Below are positions 18,268 to 28,100 of a stretch of 64,000 nt of DNA, piece after piece. Each line of letters opens with the position of its first letter. The first letter of the stretch is position 1. The notes under the pieces were generated by a model, which searched no databases, was not told where the DNA came from, and saw nothing but the letters and a program-made list of their open reading frames with translations. The position numbers and the translations under genes are program-made. Origin of the DNA: Salipiger sp. CCB-MM3 (GTDB lineage: Bacteria > Pseudomonadota > Alphaproteobacteria > Rhodobacterales > Rhodobacteraceae); contig NZ_CP014596.1 of assembly GCF_001687105.1 (NCBI RefSeq), positions 248,001-312,000 on the forward strand. Direction: 5' to 3'.

Positions 18268-18375
18268 TGAAGGTCCGCTTCGCCGCATAGTGCTCTCGGA
18301 TATCGGGCGCCGGCGCCAGAGGGCTTCATCCCCATAGATCGAAGGCCGACCATGCATTAGCATTTAACCCGGACC
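18268..18375 (+). mobile_element. Remnant of the IS3-family orfB end
   Basis: About 105 bp closely match the orfB-distal end of the IS at 2860-4095 in opposite orientation, including CATCCCCATAGATCGAAGG, GCATTAGCATTTAACCCGG and the terminal CCACTCGCTGGGGT. Nothing of the rest of the transposase is present. It marks the left side of the mevalonate cluster. Confidence 0.8.
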
Positions 18376-18434
18376 ACTCGCTGGGGTTAGCTCACGGATG
18401 AGTGGTTTCGAGCCCAAGCCGTCAAGATTCGCAG

Positions 18435-19292
18435 TCAGATTGCATTTGTCGCGGCACGAGCGACAGCTTCGGCCCGCGCCAGCGCATCCAGATCGATGCC
18501 GTGGCGGAACCCCTTGGCCTCGATCACCTCCAGCACGCAGCGGGTGTCGACGTTCCCCGGAGCCCCGGGGGCATAGGGGCAGCCGCCGAGACCCGCGACG
18601 GAGGCGTCGAAGGTGCGCACGCCCCGATCCAGCGCCAGCGCGACCAGATCGGCGGCAACGCCCGCGGTATCATGGAAATGCCCGGCTATGCGTTCGGCAT
18701 CGGTATGCGCCAGAAGACCGTCGAGCAGCCAGTCCAGCGCTTCCGTGTCGCCCGCCCCTATGGTGTCGCCGAGCGAGACCTCGTAGCAGCCCATCTCCAG
18801 CAACCTTCCCGCCCAACGGCTGACCTCGCCCGGGTCGGTCGGGCCGTCGAACGGACAGGCGATGACCGTCGACAGGTATCCCCGCACGGGAACACCGGCG
18901 GCGCGCGCCTCCTCCAGCACGGGGGCAAATCGCTCGAAGCTTTCGGCGATAGAGCAGTTGAGGTTCGCGCGGCTGAAGCCATCGGACGAGGACGCGAAGA
19001 TCGCGACCTCGCCGCATCCGGCCGCCAGCGCCCGACCGAGCCCTGTCACGTTCGGCGTCAGCGCGGCGTAAGTGACGCCCTCGTGCCGGACGATCCCCGC
19101 CATGACCTCGCCGGCATCCGCCATCTGCGGCACCCAGCGCGGGCTGACGAAGCTGGTCGCCTCGATCTTGCGAAGCCCGGTGCGGGAAAGCGCATCGATC
19201 AGCGCGATCTTCTTCGTGGTCGGAACCATGTCGCCCCGACTCTGGAGGCCGTCCCGCGGCCCGACCTCGAAGACGGTCACCGTAGAGGACAT
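18435..19292 (-). CDS. mvaB: Hydroxymethylglutaryl-CoA lyase
   Basis: A 285-residue TIM-barrel enzyme that splits HMG-CoA into acetoacetate and acetyl-CoA in the cytoplasm. Key elements are VGPRDGLQ near the N-terminus (substrate and metal binding), HFHDTAG (metal-ligand His pair) and the lyase signature GLGGCPYAPGAPGNV with the catalytic Cys. The start at 19292 follows GAGGTGAGG and lies 4 bp after the TRAP large subunit stop. An ATG at 19307 would overlap that gene. It is last in a cluster with a TRAP importer and degradative HMG-CoA reductase, completing mevalonate breakdown. Confidence 0.92.
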   Translation of the reverse strand: MSSTVTVFEVGPRDGLQSRGDMVPTTKKIALIDALSRTGLRKIEATSFVSPRWVPQMADAGEVMAGIVRHEGVTYAALTPNVTGLGRALAAGCGEVAIFASSSDGFSRANLNCSIAESFERFAPVLEEARAAGVPVRGYLSTVIACPFDGPTDPGEVSRWAGRLLEMGCYEVSLGDTIGAGDTEALDWLLDGLLAHTDAERIAGHFHDTAGVAADLVALALDRGVRTFDASVAGLGGCPYAPGAPGNVDTRCVLEVIEAKGFRHGIDLDALARAEAVARAATNAI

Positions 19293-19296
19293 CGCC

Positions 19297-20619
19297 TCAC
19301 CTCGCATTAGCGGCCAGCAGTTCCGGCAGCCATGTCACCAGGCCGGGGAACAGCGCGAAGAGGCCAAGCACCAAGACCTGGATCAGGAAGAAGGGGATCA
19401 CCCCGCGATAGACCTGCCCGATGCCGATCCCTTCGGGCAGCACGCCCTTGAGATAGAAGAGCGTGTAGCCGAAGGGGGGCGTGATATAGGCCATCTGCGC
19501 GGTGATCATGAAGAGCACGCCGAACCACAGCGGATCGAAATCGAGCGCCGTGATGATCGGCAGGAAGACCGGAACGCAGAGCAGGATGATCCCGATCTCG
19601 TCGAGGAAAAGGCCGAGGAAGATGAGGATCAGCACCATTGCCCCGAGGACCATCCAGCGCGAGGCTTCCAGCGTCTCGACGAAGTTCAGCAGGGAATCCG
19701 CGCCGCCGGTGGCCACGAAGGTTGAGATGAAGGCCCGCGCGCCGATGGTGATCCAGAGGATCATGGCGGTGACCCGCAGCGTGTCCGTCGCGCTCTGCGA
19801 CAGCATGGAGAGGCTGAAGCGCCGCGTCACCAGCGCGGACGCCGCGGCCCCCAGCACGCCCACGGCGGCCGCTTCGGTCGGCGTGGCGATCCCGGCGTAG
19901 ATCGAGCCGAGCACACCGATCACCACGAAGGCGGGCAGGATCAGACTCTTCAACTTGCCGAGCTTCACGCGCAGCGGGATCTCCTCGATCTCCACCGGTT
20001 TCGGGGCAAGCTCGGGATTGATCCACGTCCGGACCAGGATGTAGGCGATGTAGCCCCCGGCGAGGATCAGGCCCGGCACGATGCCCGCAGCGAACATCTG
20101 CCCGATCGAGATCTGCGCAGTGATCGCATAGACGATCGTCACCACCGAGGGCGGAATCAGGATCCCCAGCGTGCCGCCGGCGCAGATCGCGCCTAGCGCG
20201 AGCGGCGGGTGATAACCGCGCTTCAGCATCGACGGCAGAGCGAGAATGCCCATGGCGGCGACGGCGGCACCGACCACCCCTGTCATCGCGGCGAGAATGG
20301 TGCATATCGCGATGGTGCCCACGGCGAGACCCCCGTTGACCCGGGCAAACCATGTCTCCATCGCGTCGTAGAGCGCGTCGATGATCGACGATTTCTGCAG
20401 AACCGAGGCCATGAGCACGTAGAGCGGGATCGCCATTAGGCTCTCCGAGGTCATCGTCTCGAAGGTGTTCAGCACGGCGACGATCAGGGCGGAGGGGCCC
20501 CAGAGCAGGATCGTGGAGATGAAGGCGATGGCCCCCAGGACAAAGGCCAGCCCCGCGCCGCTCAGCATGAAGACGATGAGCGAGACGAACATGAAGGCTA
20601 GGGTCATCGAGCTTTCCAT
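19297..20619 (-). CDS. dctM: TRAP transporter large permease (DctM type)
   Basis: A 440-residue membrane protein with about 12 hydrophobic segments, carrying the family hallmarks AAMTGVVGAAVAAMG, GGTLGILIPPS and YAGIATPTEAAAVG, plus ITPPFGYTLFY near the end. It is the ion-driven transport subunit. The ATG at 20619 shares a base with the stop of dctQ (TGATG), showing translational coupling. Within this cluster the likely substrate is mevalonate, an inference from the flanking catabolic enzymes. Confidence 0.93.
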   Translation of the reverse strand: MESSMTLAFMFVSLIVFMLSGAGLAFVLGAIAFISTILLWGPSALIVAVLNTFETMTSESLMAIPLYVLMASVLQKSSIIDALYDAMETWFARVNGGLAVGTIAICTILAAMTGVVGAAVAAMGILALPSMLKRGYHPPLALGAICAGGTLGILIPPSVVTIVYAITAQISIGQMFAAGIVPGLILAGGYIAYILVRTWINPELAPKPVEIEEIPLRVKLGKLKSLILPAFVVIGVLGSIYAGIATPTEAAAVGVLGAAASALVTRRFSLSMLSQSATDTLRVTAMILWITIGARAFISTFVATGGADSLLNFVETLEASRWMVLGAMVLILIFLGLFLDEIGIILLCVPVFLPIITALDFDPLWFGVLFMITAQMAYITPPFGYTLFYLKGVLPEGIGIGQVYRGVIPFFLIQVLVLGLFALFPGLVTWLPELLAANAR

Positions 20620-21110
20620 CACGCGCCCTCCCCGCCGGTGACGGCGAAGACGGCATCGGCCAGCGCCTGGAGCAGCAACAACAGGGCCGCCAGCGGCAGG
20701 AAGGCCTTGGCCGGCCAGACGATCGGGTTCCAGGCGGAATAGCTGGTCTCGCCGTAGCTGAAGCTCTGCCAGACCAGCGGCACGGAGAACCACAGCAGGA
20801 TGGCACCGAAGGCCGCCGCCAGCGCGAGCCCGATGACCTGCAGCACCGTCGCCAGCCCGCCGGTGGCCTTGGCCGAGACGATGTCGACCGCGACATGCCC
20901 GCCGAGGTGCAGCAGGTAGGGGCCGCCGAGCAGGAAGAAGGGCCCGAAGATCAGCGTTGCAAGCTCGGGGGCCCAGGAGGTCGGGGCGGCCATTAGGTAG
21001 CGCGACAGCACCTCCCACAGCATGAGCAGGACGATGGCGTAGACGAGCCATTTCGCGACGGCAAAAAGACCGCGGTTCAGCGCGGTGATGCCCCGTGACA
21101 GGTGAAGCAT
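20619..21110 (-). CDS. dctQ: TRAP transporter small permease (DctQ type)
   Basis: A 163-residue protein with four transmembrane helices and the family WEVLSRYLM and HVAVDIV elements. It is the small membrane subunit that partners DctM. The start has GGAG eight bases upstream. It sits between the binding protein and the large subunit in the usual P-Q-M order. Confidence 0.92.
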   Translation of the reverse strand: MLHLSRGITALNRGLFAVAKWLVYAIVLLMLWEVLSRYLMAAPTSWAPELATLIFGPFFLLGGPYLLHLGGHVAVDIVSAKATGGLATVLQVIGLALAAAFGAILLWFSVPLVWQSFSYGETSYSAWNPIVWPAKAFLPLAALLLLLQALADAVFAVTGGEGA

Positions 21111-21131
21111 GACAGACTCCGGAAAAGGCGA

Positions 21132-21158
21132 GGCCGGCCCGTGCGGAACGGACCGGCC
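21132..21158. terminator. Hairpin between binding protein and permease genes
   Basis: Eleven-base arms (GGCCGGcCCGT and ACGGaCCGGCC, one mismatch) lie in the 62-bp gap between dctP and dctQ. A hairpin here commonly stabilises or partly terminates the upstream message, giving more binding protein than permease. There is no T-run, so attenuation or mRNA stabilisation is likelier than full termination. Confidence 0.5.
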
Positions 21159-21172
21159 CGATAGGCAGGCGA

Positions 21173-22207
21173 TCAGAGCAGGCGAAGCTCTTTCATCAGG
21201 GCGATCTGCGACTCCATCATGCGGGTCGACAGCGCGTCCTTGGCGGCCGCCTTCCAGCTGTCGAGCGCCTTGATGCGGCCGTCCGCCACGTCCTGCGGAT
21301 CAAGGTCGAGGATCTCGACGCCGGCTTCCTGGAACTTCGCGATGTACTCGCCGTTCGCCACCAGGATGTTCTGGCGCAGCGTGCCCGAGATCTCACGCGC
21401 GGCAACCGCGAGGGCCGCCTTCTGCTGATCATCCAGTGCCTCGTAGGCCCGCGTGTTGGCGACATAGGAGGTCGCCGTGCTGGGCTGGTGGACACCGGGC
21501 AGGATCAGGAACTTGGCGACCTCGTGAAGGCCCTCCTCGTAATTGGCCTTGATGTCGCCGCGGTCGGCGATGTCGATCAGCCCCTTGTCGAGCGCCGAAT
21601 AGACCTCGGAGGTGGGCAGCGGCGACACGGAGACGCCGAAGTCCGCCATCACCGCGGAGGCCAGCCCCACGAAGCGCCCCTTGAGCCCGTTCATGTCCGC
21701 GATCCTTGTGATCGGCACGCGCGAATGGATGGGCTCCTCGCCATAGACCGTGGGGGCGACATACGTTAGCCCGGCAGGCGCATAGCTTTCGCGGGCCAGC
21801 TCCAGACCGTCGCGCTCGTAGAACCATGCCTCGTACTGGTCCGCCTCGGGGAAACCGAAGGGCACGGTGGACGAGAAGCCATGCGCGGGGATCTTGCCCG
21901 CGGTATAGCCGTCGAAGGTCTTCATCATCTCAAAGGCACCGCCACGTACCGCGTCGAAGGCCTGCGCCGCGGGCACGATCTGCCCGCCGGCGAAGGGCGT
22001 GATCTCGAGCGAGCCGCCGGTCAGTTCCTTGACCCGCGCGCAGAAGTTCTCCTCGTATTTCATCGGCGTTGTGCCGCCGCCCCAGAGGGCCTGCATCCGC
22101 CATTTCGTCACGCCTTGCGCGCGCACCGAGGTTGCGGCGACGATGGCCGGGGCGGCCAGAGCGGCTGCCCCGAGGCGCAGCATGGTGCGCCGGGTAGAAT
22201 TGGACAT
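21173..22207 (-). CDS. dctP: TRAP transporter substrate-binding protein (DctP type)
   Basis: A 344-residue periplasmic protein with a twin-arginine-like signal (STRRTMLRLGAAAL). The fold pattern is right for the DctP/DctP7 family: WGGGT...FCARVKELTGGSLEITPFAGGQIVP at the front, an ADMNGLKGRFVGLAS segment in the middle, and the conserved Arg expected to bind the substrate carboxylate. GGGAGGAAA precedes the ATG. Given the HMG-CoA reductase immediately upstream and the lyase downstream, I infer mevalonate as the ligand. This is unproven. Confidence 0.9.
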   Translation of the reverse strand: MSNSTRRTMLRLGAAALAAPAIVAATSVRAQGVTKWRMQALWGGGTTPMKYEENFCARVKELTGGSLEITPFAGGQIVPAAQAFDAVRGGAFEMMKTFDGYTAGKIPAHGFSSTVPFGFPEADQYEAWFYERDGLELARESYAPAGLTYVAPTVYGEEPIHSRVPITRIADMNGLKGRFVGLASAVMADFGVSVSPLPTSEVYSALDKGLIDIADRGDIKANYEEGLHEVAKFLILPGVHQPSTATSYVANTRAYEALDDQQKAALAVAAREISGTLRQNILVANGEYIAKFQEAGVEILDLDPQDVADGRIKALDSWKAAAKDALSTRMMESQIALMKELRLL

Positions 22208-22231
22208 TGGTTTCCTCCCAATTTCAGAAAG

Positions 22232-23548
22232 TCAGGCGCCCTCCAGCACCTCCTTGGCGCGGGCGACACTGACGTCTCCCGCTGCGACGATGGCCTTCGC
22301 CACCCTGTCGATCTCCTGGCCCATGGCCCCTGCGGTGATCGCGATATTGCGCGCGTGCAGCGCCATGTGGCCGCGCTGGATGCCCTCGGTCGCCAGGGCC
22401 CGGAGGGCTGCCATGTTCTGCGCGAGACCGACGGCGGCGGTGACCTCGGCCAGCTCCTGCGCCGAGGTCACCTTCATCAGCTTCAACGCCGCCTGCGCGG
22501 CCGGATGCGTGCGGGTCGCGCCGCCGACGATGCCGAGCGCCATCGGCATCTCCAGCGTGCCCACGAGCGCGCCGTCGCGATCAATCTCCCAGGTGGTGAG
22601 CGAGGTGTAGCGGCCGTCGCGCGCGGCATAGGCATGCGCCCCTGCCTCGATCGCACGCCAGTCGTTGCCGGTGGCCACGACGACGGGATCGATGCCGTTC
22701 ATAATGCCCTTATTGTGCGTCGCCGCGCGGTAGGGGTCGATGATCGCGAGGGCGCAGGCCTCGACGATGCCCCGGGCCACTTCGGCACCGGACAGCGCGC
22801 GGGTAGTGAGCGCCTCGGCCGGGATGCGGACGCTGGCAGTGACCACGCGACGGTCCGCCAGGTTCGACAGGATGCGCAGCCGCACCTTGCCGCCGGTGAT
22901 TTCCTCCACCCGCGGCGCCAACATCTCGGCCATGGAGTTGACGGTGTTCGCGCCCATGGCGTCGCGCACATCGACCAGCAGGTGCAGCACCACCATCGGC
23001 CCGATGGGCGTGTCGGGGAACACGTGGACCTCGATGTCCTTGCAGCCACCACCGAGGTTGACGAGCACGGTGTCCCGCGTGTTGGCCTTCGCGACCAGCT
23101 CGTCGCGATGCGCCAGCAGCCGCGCCCGCGCCCCCTGCGGATCCGACAGGCCGACGACCTGCACCTGCGCCCGCATGATCGGCGTGGTGCATGAGGCGGT
23201 GAAGCCCCCGCCGCTGCGCGCGATCTTCGCCATGTAGGAGGCCGCGGCGACCACCGAGGGTTCCTCGACGGCCATCGGCACGAGGTGGTCGCGTCCATTG
23301 ACCGTGAAATTGGTGGCCACGCCGAGCGGCAGCTCGAACTTGCCGATGACATTCTCGATCATGCCGTTGGCAACGCTCAGCGGCAGGCTTCCGTCGCCGG
23401 CGAGCCCTGCCTCCTGCGCGTGATCCAGCCCTGCGGCGGCGACCACGGCATTGAGGCGGGCGTTGGGCTCCATGTCGCGCAAGCCCTCGATGCGCGAGCC
23501 GGCCCCGGCCGGGGGTTCGGGCTGCAGGCTCCCTGCTATGTCTGCCAT
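22232..23548 (-). CDS. mvaA: Class II (degradative) HMG-CoA reductase
   Basis: A 438-residue enzyme of the bacterial catabolic type, which oxidises mevalonate with CoA and two NAD+ to HMG-CoA. The four catalytic residues known for the Pseudomonas mevalonii enzyme are present: Glu in [11 protein letters not shown], Lys in [12 protein letters not shown], Asp in [15 protein letters not shown] and His in [21 protein letters not shown], the CoA/substrate loop, is intact. GGAGGAC precedes the ATG. It is the first gene of the leftward mevalonate operon and faces the MocR-type regulator across a palindromic operator. Confidence 0.94.
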   Translation of the reverse strand: MADIAGSLQPEPPAGAGSRIEGLRDMEPNARLNAVVAAAGLDHAQEAGLAGDGSLPLSVANGMIENVIGKFELPLGVATNFTVNGRDHLVPMAVEEPSVVAAASYMAKIARSGGGFTASCTTPIMRAQVQVVGLSDPQGARARLLAHRDELVAKANTRDTVLVNLGGGCKDIEVHVFPDTPIGPMVVLHLLVDVRDAMGANTVNSMAEMLAPRVEEITGGKVRLRILSNLADRRVVTASVRIPAEALTTRALSGAEVARGIVEACALAIIDPYRAATHNKGIMNGIDPVVVATGNDWRAIEAGAHAYAARDGRYTSLTTWEIDRDGALVGTLEMPMALGIVGGATRTHPAAQAALKLMKVTSAQELAEVTAAVGLAQNMAALRALATEGIQRGHMALHARNIAITAGAMGQEIDRVAKAIVAAGDVSVARAKEVLEGA

Positions 23549-23601
23549 GAAATGTCCTCCACTTTTGCCGGCAACATCGCGGGATTCTCTGCGCTTGTAT
23601 T

Positions 23602-23635
23602 GGTACAGTTAAAGAAATTCACCCTATACTGTACC
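23602..23635. promoter_or_regulatory. Operator: GGTACAGT-N18-ACTGTACC
   Basis: Perfect eight-base inverted arms separated by 18 bp lie in the 113-bp gap between mvaA and the divergent MocR-type regulator. Similar half-sites are typical for GntR/MocR proteins, and the position suggests control of both transcripts. Confidence 0.65.
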
Positions 23636-23661
23636 CATAGTGTTTGGGGCACACTGGCAGC

Positions 23662-25005
23662 ATGGCACAGACCAAGACGGACCGTATCTTTGAAACCCTG
23701 AGGCATAGGATCCTGGACGGCGACCTTGCGGAGGGCGCGCGGCTGATGTCGCTGCGCCACGCCTGCCAGCAATATGGCGTTTCCAAGAACGTCATGGTCA
23801 CCGTCTACGACAGGCTCGTGGCGCACGGGCTCGTGACCTCCAGACACGGGGCCGGCTTCTACGTGGCCCATGCGTCGGCGACCACCAAGGAACCGGAAAA
23901 TCTGCGTGAGGCAAGCGACATCGTCTCGCTGCTCCACGCCCAGCTCGAGCGGCCCTACACCGTCCTCGTGGGGGATGGCCGGCCGCCGGAAAGCTGGCTT
24001 CTCAATTCGGTGCCCGCCGTCACGCTGCATACAGGCGAAGGCGGATACGGCCCCCCGCATGGCCTGCTGCTACTGCGCGAATGCATCGCCGCCGCGCAGA
24101 TCTCGGCGGGGATCGAGGTCAGCCCATCGCAGATCGTCACCACCTTCGGCGCCAACCATGCGCTGGACCTGATCATCCGCAGGTTCACCCGCGCGGGCGA
24201 TACGGTGCTGGTGGATGACCCGGGTTATTACCCGCTCTTCGCCAAGCTGAGGCTCGCGGAGGTGAACTTCGTGGGCGTGCCGCGCACCCCGCGCGGCCCC
24301 GATCCCGACGCGCTGCAGGCGCTTGCCGCCGAACACCGGGCCCAGCTCTTCTTCACGCAATCGCTGGTCCAGAACCCGACGGGATGCTCGATCGACCTGC
24401 CGACGGCCCATGCCATCCTGCAGGTGGCCGACCGGCGCGACATGCTTGTGATCGACGACGATCCCTTCATCGATCTTCCGGGCGTGGCGGGCACGCGCCT
24501 TGCCCAGCTCGACCTGTTCGACCGGGTGATCCAGATCGGCACATTCTCGAAGACGCTGTCACCCTCGCTGCGCTCCGGCTTCGTGATCGCCCGGACCGAG
24601 ATCGCATCGAGCCTTGCCGAGCTCAAGATGATCCTCGCGGTGAACAGCTCCAGCCACACCGAACGCGCGATCGCCGGGATCATGCGCTCGCGCCGATATC
24701 AGAAGCTCAGTGCTCGATTGGCAAAGCGCCTCGAGGTGGAGCGCGCGGAGGGCATGGCAAGGCTGAAGTCGCTCGGGCTCAGGCCTTTCGGCCCGCCCGA
24801 TGCCGGGCTCTACGGCTGGATCGAACTGCCGGAGGGGACGTCAGACCTGGAGGTTGCGCGCCAGGCGGCCTCGCAGGGCATTTTCCTCGCACCCGGCACG
24901 TTGTTCCGGGCCAGTGACAGCACGCTCGACCCACCCGCAATGCGCGTGAACTGGAGCCGTATCAACGACAGCCGGTTCTACTCTTTTCTTCGTGGCCATA
25001 CATGA
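23662..25005 (+). CDS. MocR-type (GntR-aminotransferase) regulator
   Basis: A 447-residue protein with an N-terminal GntR winged helix (RIFETLRHRILDGDLAEG ... YGVSKNVMVTVYDRL) and a large fold-type I aminotransferase-like domain. The PLP lysine is in GTFSKTLSPSLRSGF, and the Asp/Tyr region DDPGYYPL and NPTGCS are conserved. The MocR class uses PLP-linked ligands to switch transcription. Its divergent placement and the shared operator point to control of the mevalonate operon, although known MocR ligands are amino compounds. It starts at the ATG at 23662; the ribosome site is weak. Confidence 0.86.
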   Translation: MAQTKTDRIFETLRHRILDGDLAEGARLMSLRHACQQYGVSKNVMVTVYDRLVAHGLVTSRHGAGFYVAHASATTKEPENLREASDIVSLLHAQLERPYTVLVGDGRPPESWLLNSVPAVTLHTGEGGYGPPHGLLLLRECIAAAQISAGIEVSPSQIVTTFGANHALDLIIRRFTRAGDTVLVDDPGYYPLFAKLRLAEVNFVGVPRTPRGPDPDALQALAAEHRAQLFFTQSLVQNPTGCSIDLPTAHAILQVADRRDMLVIDDDPFIDLPGVAGTRLAQLDLFDRVIQIGTFSKTLSPSLRSGFVIARTEIASSLAELKMILAVNSSSHTERAIAGIMRSRRYQKLSARLAKRLEVERAEGMARLKSLGLRPFGPPDAGLYGWIELPEGTSDLEVARQAASQGIFLAPGTLFRASDSTLDPPAMRVNWSRINDSRFYSFLRGHT

Positions 25006-25158
25006 CGCGCTCATCACCCAACCCATCATCAAAGTCGTTCTGAAGCGTGCCCTGATCGAAATGCCCTTTGGCACGCCAGGCGTGCGTCCCTCACCCACCG
25101 CCCGATCGAGCGACATCTTGAGAGTACGATTTCAGAAAATCACCCGCGCGGCCATTAA

Positions 25159-28100
25159 ATGGCCAAATTCTTTCGCCATCGAACCCGAAGGCATTTGAAA
25201 ACAATCAAACTATTTGTTCTTTGCGTTGAAAGAGTTTGGGGGGTGTCCGTGTTCAACAAGGCCTTTGTTCCGAAGAAGCCCAAGCCTCTGACGGCACTCT
25301 CGCGAAGGCGGGAGCCTCGAAACTTCGCGGATTTTCTGAAGCTCGCGACATCCTTCGATCTTGAAATGAAAGGGCGCGCCGGCAGCCCGCTGACGCTTCG
25401 GGACGCTGCTGCCATTCCTGCTGTCTCTGCGCTCAAAGACATCGAGACTTCGCGCAGGGGCATGAGCGCACGTGATGTCGTCAAGGAGTTGAGGCGCCGC
25501 CGGCTCGCCATAGGCCACAATGCGGCCCGGTTCGACATCCCCGAGCTCGAGTCTCTGGCTGGCACGACGCTTTCGGATATCCCCCTGGTCGATACGCTAT
25601 GGCTAAGCCCCCTCGCCTTCCCGGCAAACGATACGCACAGGCTGGAAAAGCCCTACCTTGAGAAAGACAAAGTCCTCCCCGATCCGGAGGAGGATGCCAG
25701 GAATTCTGTTCTGCTGCTTCGCGATGAGGTGGAACGCCTCCGGGCAATGGATCGGGACTGGCTGGAGATCCTCTGCTGGCTCTGCTGCCTTGGACCTGCG
25801 TCTCTTGGCTATGAGTTCCTCTTCGAGGTCATTTTCGAAAGCATTGAGCCGCTGCCCAGCGCGCCGCTAGAGGCTGCCCGTGTGGTTGTCCCCAAGATAC
25901 GCGCGATCTTTGGCGACACGCTCTGCCTTCACGGCTTGCATGACCAGGTGCTGATGGCGTTCAAATCCGGCAATGGCTGGCCTCTGGCCTGGGCCCTTAG
26001 CTGGCATCGCCATAAGGTCGAGCGGGCCGCTCCCGCGCGATGGCTGCTGGAGACCTTCCCCGAGTTCCAACTCGCGCTTGATGACCTCGGACGGCGCCGG
26101 TGCAGTCATCGATCCTGCATCCGCTGCCGGGATCATGGAACTCCGCTTGAGAGCATGGCGCACTGGTTTCCGCCGGCCCCGGGACAGATCCTTGCGTTCC
26201 AGCCGCCCTTTGATCTGGGATATCTGACGTATCAGGAACAGGTTATGAGGGCTGCGCTCGCGCGGCGCGACACTCTTGGCATCCTGCCGACGGGCACCGG
26301 CAAGTCGCGCTGCTTCCAGGTCCCTGCCCTCGAGCAGCATGCGCGCACCGGCGATCTCGCTGTGGTGATCTCCCCCCTGAAAGCCCTGATGGAAGATCAG
26401 ATCAAGAAGGCGAAGTCAGAGAACCTCCCGGGCGTTGACCGGCTTCATGGCGATCTCGATGCGGTTGAGTGTGAGCGGGTCTTCGACGCGGTGAGGTCGG
26501 GTCACACGGCGCTCCTCTACATCTCGCCCGAGGGGCTTGGCGGGGCCGCGATGCGAAAGCTCCTTGAGAGCCGGCGGATCGGCATGTGGGTCTTCGACGA
26601 GGTCCACTGTGTGCCGACATGGGGAAAGGGCTTCAGGGGAGACTATTGGAGGGCGGTCTCCTGGGCGCGCGACTGCGGCGCGAAGGGAAGCGACAGGGCA
26701 ACCATTCTTTGCCTGACGGCCACAGCCCGCCCGGAAACCAGGAAAGACATACAGACAGTTTTCAGCCAGCGCCTGGGCCGGAGGCTGCAGGTCATCGATG
26801 GCGGCGCCGACCGGCCCAACCTGACCTACCGCGTACTGGAGCGCGAAGGGGAGCTCGACGACCAGATCGACAGGCTTCTGAGAGATCCGCAGCTGCTGCC
26901 CGGGAACGGGCAGGCGATCATCTATGCCTACCGGCAAAAGGATACCCTGGAGATCGCGGCCCAGCTCATGCGGCGAGGGCACCGCGCAGCAGCGTATCAT
27001 GCCGAACTTCACAAGGAGCGCAAAGCACGGGTGGAGGAAGCGTTCGCCGACGGCGATCTGAAGGTGGTTGTAGCGACCATCGCCTTTGGCATGGGCGTGG
27101 ATACCCCGAGAGTGCGCCTCGTGGTGCATGCGGCTCCTCCGGCCTCTCTCGAGGCCTATGCCCAGGAAGCGGGACGCGCCGGACGAGACCGCAGGGCTGC
27201 GACCTGCATCATGCTGCGGGATCCCGAGGAGATGGACCGCCGGCATGCCAGCCTGGCGCGCGGCCATCTCGCCAAGGAGGACATGGATACCATCCTTGCC
27301 CATCTTCTGGGTCTGCGTCGGAGGCTCCGGGATGCCAGGGACAACAGCGCCCTGCGGCCGACACTCTCCCTTCCCTACAGGCTTGTTGCACGCGATGTCC
27401 TCGGATTGCCGAAAGGCAAGGATCCCGGCAAATCTCTGAAGTTCCAGAGCGACCGCATCAATCGTATCGTCGATGAGCTCGAAACCAACGGGCTCATAGA
27501 GAAGCTGCGTCATGAGCAGTCCCTCTCCCACCTGCGGGTGCAGATGGAGGCGCTCTCCTCCTTGATCGCCCAGCGCAGCGCGCTGCCGAAGATCGAAGGG
27601 ATGATCGTCGACGTCCTTGCCAGAGAGCTGGAGAAGTGCCCTGGAGAGATCCCTGCCCTGCCAGAAGACAAGGAAGCGCTGGCGGACGCGTGCAACCCGA
27701 AGCGGCCTCCGGCCTTGTCGCACCTCTCCCAGGCGCTCAATCGCCTCAAGGAGAAGGGACTGCTGCATGCGGTCGTGGAACTTGAGGTCGGGCTCGGACC
27801 GCGGGGAACCGCTGAGAAGATCGTCGAGACATGGGCGCTCAAGGGAGAGGCGGTGCTCGATGCGGTGACGGACCTTTTCGAGGAGCGCGAGGCGGCGGCT
27901 GCGGAGCAGGAAGAGGGATCAGAAGAGAAGGGCGCCGCTGATGCAGCCCTGCTGGAGAAACCTCTAGAGACGACCCTGATGATTGTCTCACGCCGCGCCG
28001 AAGGCAAGCTGCCCGAGGAGGTGAAGCTCTTTCCCAAGGAGGCGCTGCAGCTCCTCGAAGAGCTTTCGGAGCTCGGTCTTCTGGAAATGGAGGATCGTCC

